A stretch of DNA of 64,000 bases, taken from positions 1 through 64,000 of the forward strand of contig NZ_BAEE01000063.1 in assembly GCF_000241265.1 (NCBI RefSeq), given 5' to 3'. The notes beneath the pieces were generated by a model. The model did not search any database, was not told the DNA's origin, and saw nothing but the letters and a program-made list of their open reading frames with translations. A program made the position numbers and the translations under genes. Below are positions 50,418 to 59,767 of the stretch, in pieces (position 1 is the first letter of the stretch; every line of letters starts with the position of its first letter). Source of the DNA: Gordonia araii NBRC 100433. Lineage in GTDB: Bacteria > Actinomycetota > Actinomycetes > Mycobacteriales > Mycobacteriaceae.

Positions 50418-50954
50418 GTGGTCCACTCGCTCGAACTCGTCCTCGACGACGAGGCCGACGCCGCCGTGATCGCCGAGGTGAACCGCCTGGCCGCGGCCGG
50501 GTTGCGCAACCCGCACCGAGACCAGCGACCGCACATCACCCTGGTCGCCGCGCGAGCGGTTGACGAGTCCGCGCTCAGCGTCCTCGCGCCGGTGGCCCAA
50601 CGGCTCCCGATCACGGTGCGCCTCGGTGCCCCGATCGTGTTCTCCCACGGCGCCGCGGGTGCGCACGGCGGCCACGTGCTCGCGCGCTCGGTCGTCCCGT
50701 CGACCGATCTGCTCGGCATTCACGCCACCGTCGTGCGCTTGGCCGCCGACCACATCGACGGCGAGCTGGCCCACAGCCGTCCGGGATCGTGGTCGCCGCA
50801 CGTGACACTCGCCCGCCGCTTGTCCGGTGAGCAAGTCGCCGCGGCGATCGACTTTCTCGCCGGCGAGCGCGACCGCGATGTCGTCGTCGCCGGGATTCGA
50901 CGATGGGACGGCGAGACGAAGTCCGAGACAGTGCTTCCCGGCCGGGCGTGCTGA
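50418..50954 (+). CDS. 2'-5' RNA ligase/2H phosphoesterase family protein
   Basis: 178 aa with two HxT motifs, RPHITLVAA at ~41-49 and SPHVTLARR at ~124-132, the signature of 2H phosphoesterases such as ThpR, which act on cyclic phosphates or 2'-5' bonds in RNA. GTG start after AAGGGAAGGG. The frame extends far upstream across the rpsA antisense strand, which is not coding. It is followed 43 nt later by a methyltransferase gene. Confidence 0.85.
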   Translation: MVHSLELVLDDEADAAVIAEVNRLAAAGLRNPHRDQRPHITLVAARAVDESALSVLAPVAQRLPITVRLGAPIVFSHGAAGAHGGHVLARSVVPSTDLLGIHATVVRLAADHIDGELAHSRPGSWSPHVTLARRLSGEQVAAAIDFLAGERDRDVVVAGIRRWDGETKSETVLPGRAC

Positions 50955-50997
50955 TGTCCCACGAGGTCGGCGCGCCTCGCACACGAAACGAGGCGAC

Positions 50998-51819
50998 GTG
51001 AGCGAACCAACCCGGCCACCGGCGATCCTCGGGCCGGTCGACTCGGCGACCAGCGACCGTGCCAACCGCGGCTGGTGGGACGCCGACGCGGACTCCTATC
51101 ACGACGAGCACGGGAGCTTCCTCGGCGTCGACAACACCGCGGGCGACTTCGTCTGGTGCCCGGAGAACCTGCGCGAAGCCGATATCGGTCTGCTGGGCGA
51201 TGTGGCCGGAAAGGTAGTGCTCGAGGTCGGGTGCGGGTCGGCGCCGTGCTCGCGCTGGCTGGCCGCGCAGCGGGCCTCGCCCATTGGCATCGATCTGTCG
51301 CGCGGCATGCTGGCCCACGGTGTCGCCGCCATGGCCCGCGACGAGCGACGCGTGCCACTCGTGCAAGCGACCGCGGAGCACCTCCCCTTTGCCGACGAGT
51401 CTTTCGATCTCGCCTGTTCGGCCTTCGGCGCGGTTCCGTTCGTCGCCGATTCCGCCGGCGTGATGGCCGAGGTCGCCCGCGTGCTGCGTCCCGGCGGCTG
51501 CTGGGTGTTCTCGGTCAATCACCCGATGCGGTGGATGTTCCTCGACGACCCGGGGCCTGCCGGGCTGACGGTCTCCATCCCCTACTTCAACCGGACTCCG
51601 TACGTAGAACGCGACGACGCGGGTGAGATCACCTATGTCGAGCACCATCGCACGATGGGCGATCGGATCCGCGAGATCCGTTCTGCCGGACTGGTTCTGG
51701 AGGATCTGATCGAACCGGAATGGCCGGAGGGCTTCGAGCAGGAATGGGGTCAGTGGTCGCCGCTGCGCGGAGCCTACTTCCCGGGCACGGCGATCTTCAG
51801 CTGCCGCAAACCCGCCTGA
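50998..51819 (+). CDS. Class I SAM-dependent methyltransferase
   Basis: 273 aa. Motif I VVLEVGCGSAPCSRWLA binds S-adenosylmethionine, IGIDLSRGMLAHG is the ribose-binding acidic loop and VARVLRPGGCWVFSVNHP is the post-II region of the UbiE/type-11 group. The N-terminal NRGWWDADADSYHDEHGSFLG is typical of an actinobacterial subgroup of unknown substrate. GTG start with GAGGCGA upstream. It ends at the 22-bp tandem repeat. Confidence 0.88.
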   Translation: MSEPTRPPAILGPVDSATSDRANRGWWDADADSYHDEHGSFLGVDNTAGDFVWCPENLREADIGLLGDVAGKVVLEVGCGSAPCSRWLAAQRASPIGIDLSRGMLAHGVAAMARDERRVPLVQATAEHLPFADESFDLACSAFGAVPFVADSAGVMAEVARVLRPGGCWVFSVNHPMRWMFLDDPGPAGLTVSIPYFNRTPYVERDDAGEITYVEHHRTMGDRIREIRSAGLVLEDLIEPEWPEGFEQEWGQWSPLRGAYFPGTAIFSCRKPA

Positions 51820-51837
51820 CCGACCCCACCCCACCCC

Positions 51838-51919
51838 CGCCGAGTGGGCACCTCACCCCCGCCGACTGGGCACCTCACCTACGCCGAGTGGGCACCTCAC
51901 CTTCACCGAGTGGGCAGCC
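51838..51919. repeat. 22-bp tandem repeat, 3.7 copies, at a convergent gene junction
   Basis: Units at 51838-51859, 51860-51881, 51882-51903 and a partial 51904-51919. The shared core is CGAGTGGGCACCTCACC, with one G/C change in the second copy and variable last bases. It fills the gap between the methyltransferase stop and the dehydrogenase stop. There are no spacers, so it is not CRISPR. Confidence 0.9.
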
Positions 51920-51926
51920 ACGTCGT

Positions 51927-53000
51927 CTACGTCGCAGCGATCCGGGCGAGGATCCGCCGTCCGAACTCCGCGGTCCCGACCGAACCGCCGAGATCCGGGG
52001 TCGCCTCACCGGCGCTCAGCGCATCGCCGAGAGCCGTGCGCATCAGCGACGCGACCTCCCGTCCGCGCTCGTCGTCGAATCGTCGTGCCCACCAGTCGAA
52101 GAGCATCGCCGTCGACTCGATCAACGCGACCGGATTGGCCCGGTCCTGACCCGCGATGTCCGGCGCGGCACCGTGCGCGGCCTGCGCCATCGCTTTGACG
52201 TCGGAGGCGTTGATCGACGCCGCGAGGCCGAGCGAACCGGCGAGTTCGGCGGCCAGATCGGACAGGATGTCACCGAAGAGGTTCTCGGTCACGACGACGT
52301 CGAAATCACCTGCCCGTCGGACCAGCTGCGCTGCCATCGCGTCGACGTGCTGCTCATCGACCGCGACATCGGGAAACTCCCGCGCGATGTCGAAGCAGGC
52401 GTCGCGGAACAAGCCCGTCGTCATGGCGAGAACATTCGCCTTGTGCACCACCGTCACCCGGCCGCGTCGAGTCTGTGCCTGCTCGAATGCGATGCGGGCG
52501 ATGCGCTCCGACGCGGCGCGCGTGATTACGCCGACGGCGAGCGCGACATCGGGTGTCGGCATGAACTCGCCCGATCCGACGGCCATGTTGCGATCGGCGT
52601 AGAGCCCCTCGCTGTTCTCCCGGACGATCAATAGATCGATGTCGGGCCGCACCGCCCGCACTCCCGGATAGGCGCGCGCCGGCCGCAGGTTCGCGTAGAG
52701 GCCATACCGTTTGCGAATGATCGCCCCCGGCGTCAGGCGGCCGCGGAACTCCTCCGGATACCCGGCCGAGTCGTGCGGGCCCAGCACCCAACAGTCCAGT
52801 CCGTCCAGGGCCGCGACCGTCTGCTCGGGCAGTGGATCGCCATGATTCGCGATGGCGGACTGTCCCATGGACAACGGCACCCACTCGACGTCGAGCCCGA
52901 CGCGCGCGGCGGCAGCGCCGGCGACGGCCACTGCCACCGGCACGATCTCTGGCCCGATTCCGTCGCCGTCGATCATTCCGATTCGGACGTCAGCCGCCAC
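51927..53000 (-). CDS. Isocitrate/isopropylmalate dehydrogenase family enzyme
   Basis: 357-aa NAD-dependent beta-decarboxylating dehydrogenase. IDGDGIGPEIV starts the fold, RENSEGLYADRN and the KANVLAMTTGLFRDAC region hold substrate and catalytic Lys residues, and VVTENLFGDILSDLAAEL has the metal Asp residues. LGPHDSAGYPEEFRG and GAIIRKRYGLYANLRPAR are atypical for LeuB, so the substrate may be isocitrate, homoisocitrate, tartrate or another malate derivative. It lies after the transporter operon terminator. Confidence 0.82.
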   Translation of the reverse strand: MAADVRIGMIDGDGIGPEIVPVAVAVAGAAAARVGLDVEWVPLSMGQSAIANHGDPLPEQTVAALDGLDCWVLGPHDSAGYPEEFRGRLTPGAIIRKRYGLYANLRPARAYPGVRAVRPDIDLLIVRENSEGLYADRNMAVGSGEFMPTPDVALAVGVITRAASERIARIAFEQAQTRRGRVTVVHKANVLAMTTGLFRDACFDIAREFPDVAVDEQHVDAMAAQLVRRAGDFDVVVTENLFGDILSDLAAELAGSLGLAASINASDVKAMAQAAHGAAPDIAGQDRANPVALIESTAMLFDWWARRFDDERGREVASLMRTALGDALSAGEATPDLGGSVGTAEFGRRILARIAAT

Positions 53001-53039
53001 GTCTTGCCTCCTGTCAGAGCTTCCTCCCGCAGAAACCCG

Positions 53040-53069
53040 CAGATCCCGACGCTACTTCGTCGGGATCTG
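53040..53069 (-). terminator. Hairpin after the polA/ABC transporter operon
   Basis: CAGATCCCGACG pairs with CGTCGGGATCTG (12 bp, 6-nt loop), 28 nt after the ATPase stop. The minus strand then reads gcgggtttct, a poor U-tract. Confidence 0.65.
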
Positions 53070-53097
53070 TCGATTCGTGCGGGATCTCCGTCGCGAC

Positions 53098-53859
53098 TCA
53101 CAGCAGTTTCGCTAGGAAAGCCTGCGTCCGCTCGTGCTGGGGGTTGGCCAGCACTTCGCGGGGGTCTCCCGCCTCGACCACCACACCGGCGTCCATGAAG
53201 ACCAACTGGTCGGCCACCTCCCGCGCGAAGCCCATCTCGTGCGTCACGACCAGCATAGTCATCCCGGCGTCGGCCAGCTTGCGCATGACCGCCAAGACGT
53301 CCCCCACCAATTCCGGGTCGAGGGCCGACGTCGGCTCGTCGAAGAGCATCAGCTTCGGTTCCATGGCTAGCGCCCGGGCGATGGCGACGCGCTGCTGCTG
53401 CCCGCCGGAGAGCTGCGCGGGATAGTGGTCAGCACGGTCGGACAGCCCGACCTGATCGAGGAGGCCGCGGGCCCGCTCGACGGCCTCCGACTTGGACACG
53501 CCGGCCACGAGCACGGGCGCCTCGATCACGTTCTCCAGGGCCGTTCGGTGCGGGAACAGGTTGAAATGCTGGAACACCATGCCGATGTCGCGGCGCTGGC
53601 GCGCGGCCTGCTTGGGACTCAGCTCGTAGAGCTTGTCGCCCCGCTCGCGATAGCCCATCAGCTCCCCGTCGACGTAGAGACGGCCGGAGTTGATCCGCTC
53701 CAGGTGGTTCACACACCGCAGGAACGTAGACTTTCCCGACCCCGACGGTCCGATGAGGCACGCCACCTCGCCGCGCTGCACCTCCAGCGACACCCCGTTG
53801 AGGACCCGCAGCGACCCGAACGACTTCCCGACCGCCTGCGCGGACACCATCGCGGTCAT
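53098..53859 (-). CDS. Polar amino-acid ABC transporter ATPase
   Basis: 253 aa. Walker [10 protein letters not shown] at ~38-46, Q-loop [10 protein letters not shown], signature [15 protein letters not shown] at ~150-164, Walker [15 protein letters not shown] and H-loop THEMGFARE. This is the GlnQ/HisP-type subfamily. It energises uptake with the permease and binding lipoprotein encoded upstream. The start shares a base with the permease stop (TGATG). It is the last gene of the operon. Confidence 0.93.
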   Translation of the reverse strand: MTAMVSAQAVGKSFGSLRVLNGVSLEVQRGEVACLIGPSGSGKSTFLRCVNHLERINSGRLYVDGELMGYRERGDKLYELSPKQAARQRRDIGMVFQHFNLFPHRTALENVIEAPVLVAGVSKSEAVERARGLLDQVGLSDRADHYPAQLSGGQQQRVAIARALAMEPKLMLFDEPTSALDPELVGDVLAVMRKLADAGMTMLVVTHEMGFAREVADQLVFMDAGVVVEAGDPREVLANPQHERTQAFLAKLL

Positions 53860-54743
53860 CACTGCACTCCCGACCTGCTCGTGCCCTTGCTGAAGTGCTT
53901 CTCCAGGTAGTGCTGGCCGACCATCAGCACACTCGTCACGACCAGGTACCACGTCGACGCGACGAGGAGCATCGGGATGGGCTGGAAGTTCACGCCGGAG
54001 ATGTCGCGCGCCCGGCCGTACAGTTCGAGGCTGAACGGCACCGCCGCGACGAGGCTGGTCGTCTTCAGCATGCTGATCAGTTCGTTGCCGGTGGGCGGAA
54101 TGATCACGCGCATCGCCTGCGGCAGCACCGTGCGTCGCATCGTCTGCGCCCACGACATGCCCAGCGCCGTCGACGCCTCCGTCTGTCCGTCGCCCACCGA
54201 CGAGATGCCCGCACGCACGATCTCGGCCATATACGCCGCCTCGTTGAGACCCAAGCCGATGACGGCGAAGAAGAATGCCGCGTTGAGTGCCTGAATGTCG
54301 ATGTGCGCGAACTGCGTCACGAACGGGATGCCGATGTCGATCCGCTTGTAGATCGATCCGAATAGACCCCAGAACACCAGTTGGACGTACACCGGCGTGC
54401 CGCGGAAAATCCAGATGTAGACCCAGGCACACGACCGCAGGACCGGATTGTCGGTCAGCCGCATCACCGCCAGCGCGACACCGAGGACGACGGCGATCGC
54501 CATGGCCAGCACGGTCAGCGCCAGGGTGTAGCCGACACCGGCCAGGATCCTGGTGTCGAACAGATAGGCCGCGTAGGTGTGCCAGCGATACGCCGGGTTC
54601 GTCGCCGCGCCGTAGAGGAACAATCCGACGAGACCGAGCACCACGGCCGCGGCCACCCACTGACCCGGGTGGCGCAGCGGCACCGCGCGGATCGTCGCCG
54701 AGTCGCCGGGGTCCGGTTCGGCTGGTTCAGCGGGTTGCCCCAA
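53859..54743 (-). CDS. Polar amino-acid ABC transporter permease, TTG start
   Basis: 294 aa with six membrane spans. The HisM/GlnP motif [45 protein letters not shown] forms the EAA coupling loop. TTG 54743 was chosen because AAAGGAG lies 8 nt upstream and the long frame further upstream lies in the binding-protein gene. A Pro/Glu-rich N-terminal tail ([12 protein letters not shown]) precedes the first span. Five nt after the binding-protein stop, which itself lies in the ribosome site. Confidence 0.9.
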   Translation of the reverse strand: MGQPAEPAEPDPGDSATIRAVPLRHPGQWVAAAVVLGLVGLFLYGAATNPAYRWHTYAAYLFDTRILAGVGYTLALTVLAMAIAVVLGVALAVMRLTDNPVLRSCAWVYIWIFRGTPVYVQLVFWGLFGSIYKRIDIGIPFVTQFAHIDIQALNAAFFFAVIGLGLNEAAYMAEIVRAGISSVGDGQTEASTALGMSWAQTMRRTVLPQAMRVIIPPTGNELISMLKTTSLVAAVPFSLELYGRARDISGVNFQPIPMLLVASTWYLVVTSVLMVGQHYLEKHFSKGTSRSGVQ

Positions 54744-54748
54744 GGGTG

Positions 54749-55639
54749 CTACTCCTTTGCGCCGTTGATGACCGATGTGCGAATCATTCCAGCACTGACG
54801 CCCCAGTGCTGGGCAATCGTCGCGTACTGACCGTTGTCGATCAGGTACTGCATCGCGTCGCGCAACGGTTGAGCCAGGCCGGAACCCTTTGCGACAGGCA
54901 TTCCGTAGGGGGCGGCGTCGTACACGGGGCCGACCGGCTCGAGCTGGCCGTCGGTCTTCTTGATGGCGTAGGCGGTGACCGGCGAGTCGGCCGACATCGC
55001 GTCGACCTGCCCGAGGAGCAGTGCGTTGACGGTCTCGTCCTGGCTGTTGAACTTGATCTTGCGGATCGGTTCCTTGCCCGCCGCGTCGCACGCCGCGGAC
55101 TTGGCGGGCACCTCTTGAGTGTCCTGCACCGTCGTCGACTTGACGCCGACCCGCTTGCCGCACGCGTTGTCCGGGTCGATCGCGTCACCCGATCGCTGTG
55201 CCCATTGCACGCCGGCGGAGAAGTAGCTGATGAAGTCGACCTGCTTCTCGCGCTCGAGGGTGTCGGTGAAGGCCGACATGCCGACGTGGAAGGTGCCTGC
55301 CTGGACGGCCGGAATGATCTTCGCGAACTCCGACTCGACCAGGCGCACCCGCAGACCCAGCACCTTGCTCAACGCCCGGACGAGGTCGACGTCGAAGCCG
55401 ATGATCTCGCCGTCGCGGTTCTTGAACTCGTTCGGCTGGTACGGCGGATTGGTGCCGACGACCAGCACACCACCGTCGCGGACACCGGCGGGCAGCTGCG
55501 CCGCGATCTGTGGCTGCGCGGCGACGTCGACCGTGATCGGCTTGGTGTCGAGCGCCGACTCGTCGTTGGTACACGCGATGACTCCGACGGCGAGCAATGC
55601 CGCGACGGCTAGACCGCCCACCCGCCGGACGCGATTCAT
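54749..55639 (-). CDS. Amino-acid ABC transporter substrate-binding lipoprotein
   Basis: 296 aa. Signal peptide with lipobox VGVIAC, modified Cys at residue 23. A family 3 solute-binding fold follows: VVGTNPPYQPNEFKNRDGEIIGFDVDL, the typical opening of polar amino-acid binders, and GMSAFTDTLEREKQVDFISYFSAG. Ligand not deducible. The ATG shares a base with the polA stop (TGATG), so it is translated in the wake of polA. Confidence 0.92.
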   Translation of the reverse strand: MNRVRRVGGLAVAALLAVGVIACTNDESALDTKPITVDVAAQPQIAAQLPAGVRDGGVLVVGTNPPYQPNEFKNRDGEIIGFDVDLVRALSKVLGLRVRLVESEFAKIIPAVQAGTFHVGMSAFTDTLEREKQVDFISYFSAGVQWAQRSGDAIDPDNACGKRVGVKSTTVQDTQEVPAKSAACDAAGKEPIRKIKFNSQDETVNALLLGQVDAMSADSPVTAYAIKKTDGQLEPVGPVYDAAPYGMPVAKGSGLAQPLRDAMQYLIDNGQYATIAQHWGVSAGMIRTSVINGAKE

Positions 55640-58389
55640 CAGTGCGCCGCGTCGTCCCAGGACCGGCCGTAGCCGATCGACACGTCCAGGGGCACCGACA
55701 GGCTGATCGCGCTCCCCATCTCGTCGCGCACGACCTTCTCCACGGTGTCCCGCTCGCCGCGCGCGATCTCCAGCACCAGTTCGTCGTGGACCTGCAACAG
55801 CATGCGGCTGCGCAACTTCTCCTCGAGGAGGCGGCGGTGCACGTTGATCATCGCGACCTTGATGATGTCGGCGGCACTCCCCTGGATCGGCGCGTTGAGC
55901 GCCATGCGCTCGGCGGCCTGCCGCCGCTGCCAGTTGTCACTGTTGAGGTCGGGCAGATATCGCCGACGCCCGTAGACCGTGGCCGTGTACTCGTTGCGAC
56001 GGGCGACGTCGACGACGTTGTGCAGGTAGTCGCGCACCCCGCCGAAGCGGGCGAAGTACGCCTCCATCTGCTCCTTCGCCTCGTCGCGACTAATGCCGAG
56101 CTGAGCGGCGAGACCGAAAGCCGACAGCCCGTACGCCAGCCCGTACGACATCGCTTTCACGCGGTGGCGCATCTCGGCCGTCACCCCGTCGATCGGCACG
56201 CCGAAAGCCCGCGACCCGACGAAATTGTGGAGGTCCTCGCCGGTGTTGAACGCCTCGATCAGCCCCTCGTCCTCGGAGAGGTGGGCCATGATCCGCATCT
56301 CGATCTGGCTGTAGTCGGCCGTCATCAGGCACTCGAACTCGGCGTCGGGATCCCCACCCCCGGTCACGATGAACCCGCCGCGAATCTGCCGGCCGGCCGG
56401 CGTGCGCACCGGGATGTTCTGCAGGTTCGGATCGGTCGACGAGAGTCGGCCGGTCGCCGCGATCGTCTGGTGGAAGGTCGTGTGAATCCGGCCGTCGGGT
56501 GCCACCGACTTCAGCAGTCCCTCGACGGTGACCTTCAGTCGCGTCGCATCCCGGTGGTCGAGCAGATGCTCGAGGAACGGGTGCCCGGTCTTCTCGTACA
56601 ACCCCTGCAACGCGTCGGCGTCCGTCGTGTAGCCGGTTTTGGTCTTCTTCGTCTTCGGCATCTCCAGCTTGTCGAAGAGGATCGCCTGCAACTGCTTGGG
56701 CGAGCCGAGGTTCACCTGTTCGCCGATGACGTCGTAGGCGGCCTCGGCGGCCGAGCGCACCCGCTCGGCGAACCCGGCCTCCAACGTCTCCAAATGCTCG
56801 GTGTCGATGGCAATGCCGACGGCCTCAAGGTCCGCGAGCACGAACAGCAACGGCAACTCGACGTCGGCGAGCAGGTCGCGGGCGTGGATGCGCTCCAGCT
56901 CGGCGTCGAAAGCGGTGGCGAGTTCGGCGATCGCGCGCGCGGCGAGCATCTGCTCGTCGGCCCGCTTCGAGTCGTTCTCCTCGCCGTCGAGCAGGGACAG
57001 CTGGCCGTCGTCGGGAACGGCGGCGTCGACGCGGAGTTCGCGGCGCAGGTAGCGCACGGCGAGATCGTCGAGGTTAAAGCTCCGCTGTCCCGGTCGTGCG
57101 AGATAGGCCGCCAGAGCGGTGTCGCTGCTGACGCCGGCGAGCTTCCAGCCGCGCCCGCGGAGCGCGTGAAACGCCCACTTCGCGTCGTGGAGGGCCTTGT
57201 CGACCGACGGGTCGGCGAACCATTCGCCCAGCGCCTGCTCGTCGTCGGGCGTCATGGTCGTCGGGTCGATGAATGCGCTGACCTCGTCGGCCGCGGCGAT
57301 CGCGACGCCCTCGACGTCGGAGTCGACCACTCGCTGCGGTCCGCTGATCATCACTCCGCTGCGCCCGGTGCGCGCATGCTCGTCGAGCCAGGCGCGAACC
57401 GCTCCGGGCGCGAGCGCCTCGCCGTCGAGGTCGAACCCGGAATCCGCCTCCGGTTCCGGTGAGGACAGGGTGGAGAACAGGCGGTCGCGCAGCACCCGGA
57501 ACTCGAGGTCGTCGAAGAGCTTGTGGATCTGCTCGCGATCCCAGCCGGCGAGGGCGAGTTCCTCCGGGCCGGCAGGCAGATCGACGTCGCGCACCAACTC
57601 GGTCAGTTCCCGGTTGGTCAGGACGGCAGACAGATTGGCCCGCAGCGCATCGCCCACCTTGCCGCGCACGTCCTCGACGTTGTCGACGAGGCCGACGAGC
57701 GATCCGTACTCGCGAATCCATTTGGCCGCGGTCTTCTCGCCGACGCCCGGGATTCCCGGCAGGTTGTCCGACGGGTCACCGCGCAGCGCCGCGTAGTCGG
57801 GGTACTGCTGCGGGGTCAGGCCGTACTTCTTCTCGACCTCCTCAGGAGTGAACCGCGTCAGTTCCGAGACTCCGCGCTTCGGATAGAGGACGGTGGTCTC
57901 CGGGTCGACGAGTTGCAGGGCGTCCCGGTCGCCCGTGACCACCAGGACCCGGTAGTCCTTCTCCCGTGCCTGCGTGGTGAGCGTCGCGATGACATCGTCA
58001 GCCTCGAAGCCATCGACCGCGAATACCGGAATGCCCATGGCGCCGAGGACCTCTTTGGTGAGATCGACCTGTCCGCGGAACTCGTCGGGCGACTTGTCGC
58101 GCTGCGCCTTGTACTCCGGGTAGCGCTCCGAGCGAAAGGTCTTCCGCGACACGTCGAATGCCGCCGCGATATGCGTAGGCTGCTCGTCGCGCAGCAGGTT
58201 GATGAGCATAGACGTGAAGCCGTAGACCGCGTTGGTGGTCTGCCCACCTGCGGTTTTGAAGTTCTCGGCGGGCAATGCGAAGAAAGCTCGGTAGGCCAGC
58301 GAATGCCCATCGAGCAGCATGAGCAGCGGACGCTCGTCGGCTGCTTGCGCGGCGGAGGGCTTTGAGGCTGACTTCTGCGCTGGACTCAC
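55639..58389 (-). CDS. polA: DNA polymerase I
   Basis: 916 aa. The N-terminal 5'-3' nuclease (LLLDGHSLAYRAFFAL-type start, VTGDRDALQLV) is intact. The middle 3'-5' exonuclease-like domain lacks the metal Asp/Glu set, as in actinobacteria. The family A polymerase has motif A DYSQIEMRIMAHLSED, motif B RHRVKAMSYGLAYGLS and motif C VHDELVLE. It fills repair gaps and removes RNA primers. GTG start, chosen because VSPAQKSAS matches the mycobacterial N-terminus. An earlier in-frame codon at 58431 is less likely. Confidence 0.97.
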   Translation of the reverse strand: MSPAQKSASKPSAAQAADERPLLMLLDGHSLAYRAFFALPAENFKTAGGQTTNAVYGFTSMLINLLRDEQPTHIAAAFDVSRKTFRSERYPEYKAQRDKSPDEFRGQVDLTKEVLGAMGIPVFAVDGFEADDVIATLTTQAREKDYRVLVVTGDRDALQLVDPETTVLYPKRGVSELTRFTPEEVEKKYGLTPQQYPDYAALRGDPSDNLPGIPGVGEKTAAKWIREYGSLVGLVDNVEDVRGKVGDALRANLSAVLTNRELTELVRDVDLPAGPEELALAGWDREQIHKLFDDLEFRVLRDRLFSTLSSPEPEADSGFDLDGEALAPGAVRAWLDEHARTGRSGVMISGPQRVVDSDVEGVAIAAADEVSAFIDPTTMTPDDEQALGEWFADPSVDKALHDAKWAFHALRGRGWKLAGVSSDTALAAYLARPGQRSFNLDDLAVRYLRRELRVDAAVPDDGQLSLLDGEENDSKRADEQMLAARAIAELATAFDAELERIHARDLLADVELPLLFVLADLEAVGIAIDTEHLETLEAGFAERVRSAAEAAYDVIGEQVNLGSPKQLQAILFDKLEMPKTKKTKTGYTTDADALQGLYEKTGHPFLEHLLDHRDATRLKVTVEGLLKSVAPDGRIHTTFHQTIAATGRLSSTDPNLQNIPVRTPAGRQIRGGFIVTGGGDPDAEFECLMTADYSQIEMRIMAHLSEDEGLIEAFNTGEDLHNFVGSRAFGVPIDGVTAEMRHRVKAMSYGLAYGLSAFGLAAQLGISRDEAKEQMEAYFARFGGVRDYLHNVVDVARRNEYTATVYGRRRYLPDLNSDNWQRRQAAERMALNAPIQGSAADIIKVAMINVHRRLLEEKLRSRMLLQVHDELVLEIARGERDTVEKVVRDEMGSAISLSVPLDVSIGYGRSWDDAAH

Positions 58390-58452
58390 GGAACGAAGTC
58401 TAGTGGTGAGCCCCGACGGTGCGAGTTGCACCGGGCAGACGATCGAATTGCT

Positions 58453-58473
58453 CGGCGCTCGGGCTGAGCGCCG
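58453..58473 (-). terminator. Weak hairpin before polA
   Basis: CGGCGCTC pairs with GAGCGCCG (8 bp, 5-nt loop) just after the stop of the binding-lipoprotein gene. No U-tract. Confidence 0.35.
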
Positions 58474-58485
58474 GCTGGCGACCTG

Positions 58486-59754
58486 CTACCCCGGCCCCGC
58501 CCGGTACAGCCATACGGTGTTGCCGATCAATTCGCCCGTCGGCGCCCACCGGTAGTGGCGCGACTGACCGTTCCCCTCGTACTCCGCGACGAAATCGCGC
58601 AGTCGTGCACGGTTCTGGTTGCCCGCCGCGATGCCGCGGATCACCACCGTCGCGAGATCGTAGGCCTCCAGCGAATACCGCGGGGGCGCACCGAATCTCG
58701 GCGTGAAGGCGGCGGTGAAAGGGTCCGGATCCGCGGCACACGAACACGACAGCACGGCGCCGGCAGCGGCATCGCTGGCGAGCCCGAGGAATTCGGGACC
58801 GATGGCCTCGTTCCCCGCCGCGAACAGCACGGTCGGGGCAGCCTCGCGCAGCGCTTTGGCGAACGGCCCGGCGTCGCGCGCGGCCCCGGCGAAGAAGACG
58901 GCGTCGGCTCCGGCCTTGACGACTTCGGCCGCGCGCGCGGCGTTGGCCGGATCGCCGCGCCGCACGTTGGCCGAGCACGACTCGACGGCCGCCTCCCCGA
59001 GCCCCTGGGTGACCGCGCGGGCCAGCGCGGCACCGCCGTCCGTGTCGTCGGCGATCACGCAGACCCGCTTTCGTCCGGCGGTCCCGACGAGGTAGCGCGC
59101 GACGGACTCCCCCTGGACATCGTCGTTGTTCACCCCGCGGAAGAAGGTCTTCCACCCCTTGTCGGTCAATGTCGGAGCGGTGGCCGACGGACTCAACATG
59201 ACCACACCCGCATCGTCGAACGTCGGTCCGGCGACCAGGACCTCCGCTGACGAGAGCGGGCCGATGACCGCCAGGACGTTGCCGTTGCGCGCTAGCCGTT
59301 TGGCCTGGTCGGCGGCGGTGACGGTGTTGCCCTGGGAGTCGACCCGCACGACGATCAGCGGGCACTGGGGGTTCTTGGCGTTGTGCTGGTCGACGGCCAG
59401 TTGAACGCCGTTCGCGACGCCGGCACCGTCAACCCCGTCACGGGTGGTGAGGTCCCCGGCGACGGCGATCGTCAGACGCCGGCATTTGGCTTGCCCGTTG
59501 CCCGCCGGGTCGGCCGGTCCGGACAACGCGGGCGTGTCGAACCGCTTGCCCGCGAGGTTGATCTGCCCGATCGGACTGATCGCAAGATTCAGATCCGACG
59601 ATGGCCTCGGCGCGCTCGCCGGCGAGGAGACGCCACTGCTCCGAGAGTCCGGTGACGAGGCCGGGACGGCGACGTCGGTGGTCGCGCATCCCGTCGCGAC
59701 GGCGGCAGCCGTCGTCAACACCGCGAGTACGAGCAAGCCGCGTCGCATTCTCAT
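58486..59754 (-). CDS. Leu/Ile/Val-type receptor lipoprotein
   Basis: 422 aa. Signal peptide with lipobox VATGC (Cys23), a Ser/Pro-rich linker to ~55, then a type I periplasmic-binding fold: LTIAVAGDLTTRDGVDGAGVANGVQLAVDQHN, VIGPLSSAEVLVAGP and SPSATAPTLTDKG. This is the branched-chain amino-acid/amide receptor class. No permease or ATPase genes of that system are adjacent, so it may work as a sensor or with a distant transporter. It lies 13 nt upstream of the pdtaR start in the reverse order of transcription (pdtaR first). Confidence 0.87.
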   Translation of the reverse strand: MRMRRGLLVLAVLTTAAAVATGCATTDVAVPASSPDSRSSGVSSPASAPRPSSDLNLAISPIGQINLAGKRFDTPALSGPADPAGNGQAKCRRLTIAVAGDLTTRDGVDGAGVANGVQLAVDQHNAKNPQCPLIVVRVDSQGNTVTAADQAKRLARNGNVLAVIGPLSSAEVLVAGPTFDDAGVVMLSPSATAPTLTDKGWKTFFRGVNNDDVQGESVARYLVGTAGRKRVCVIADDTDGGAALARAVTQGLGEAAVESCSANVRRGDPANAARAAEVVKAGADAVFFAGAARDAGPFAKALREAAPTVLFAAGNEAIGPEFLGLASDAAAGAVLSCSCAADPDPFTAAFTPRFGAPPRYSLEAYDLATVVIRGIAAGNQNRARLRDFVAEYEGNGQSRHYRWAPTGELIGNTVWLYRAGPG

Positions 59755-59767
59755 CGCCTGGCCCTCA

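Noticed and set aside
51838-51919. Tandem repeat considered as a CRISPR array
   Set aside because: Repeats are directly adjacent with no unique spacers, and no cas genes lie nearby.
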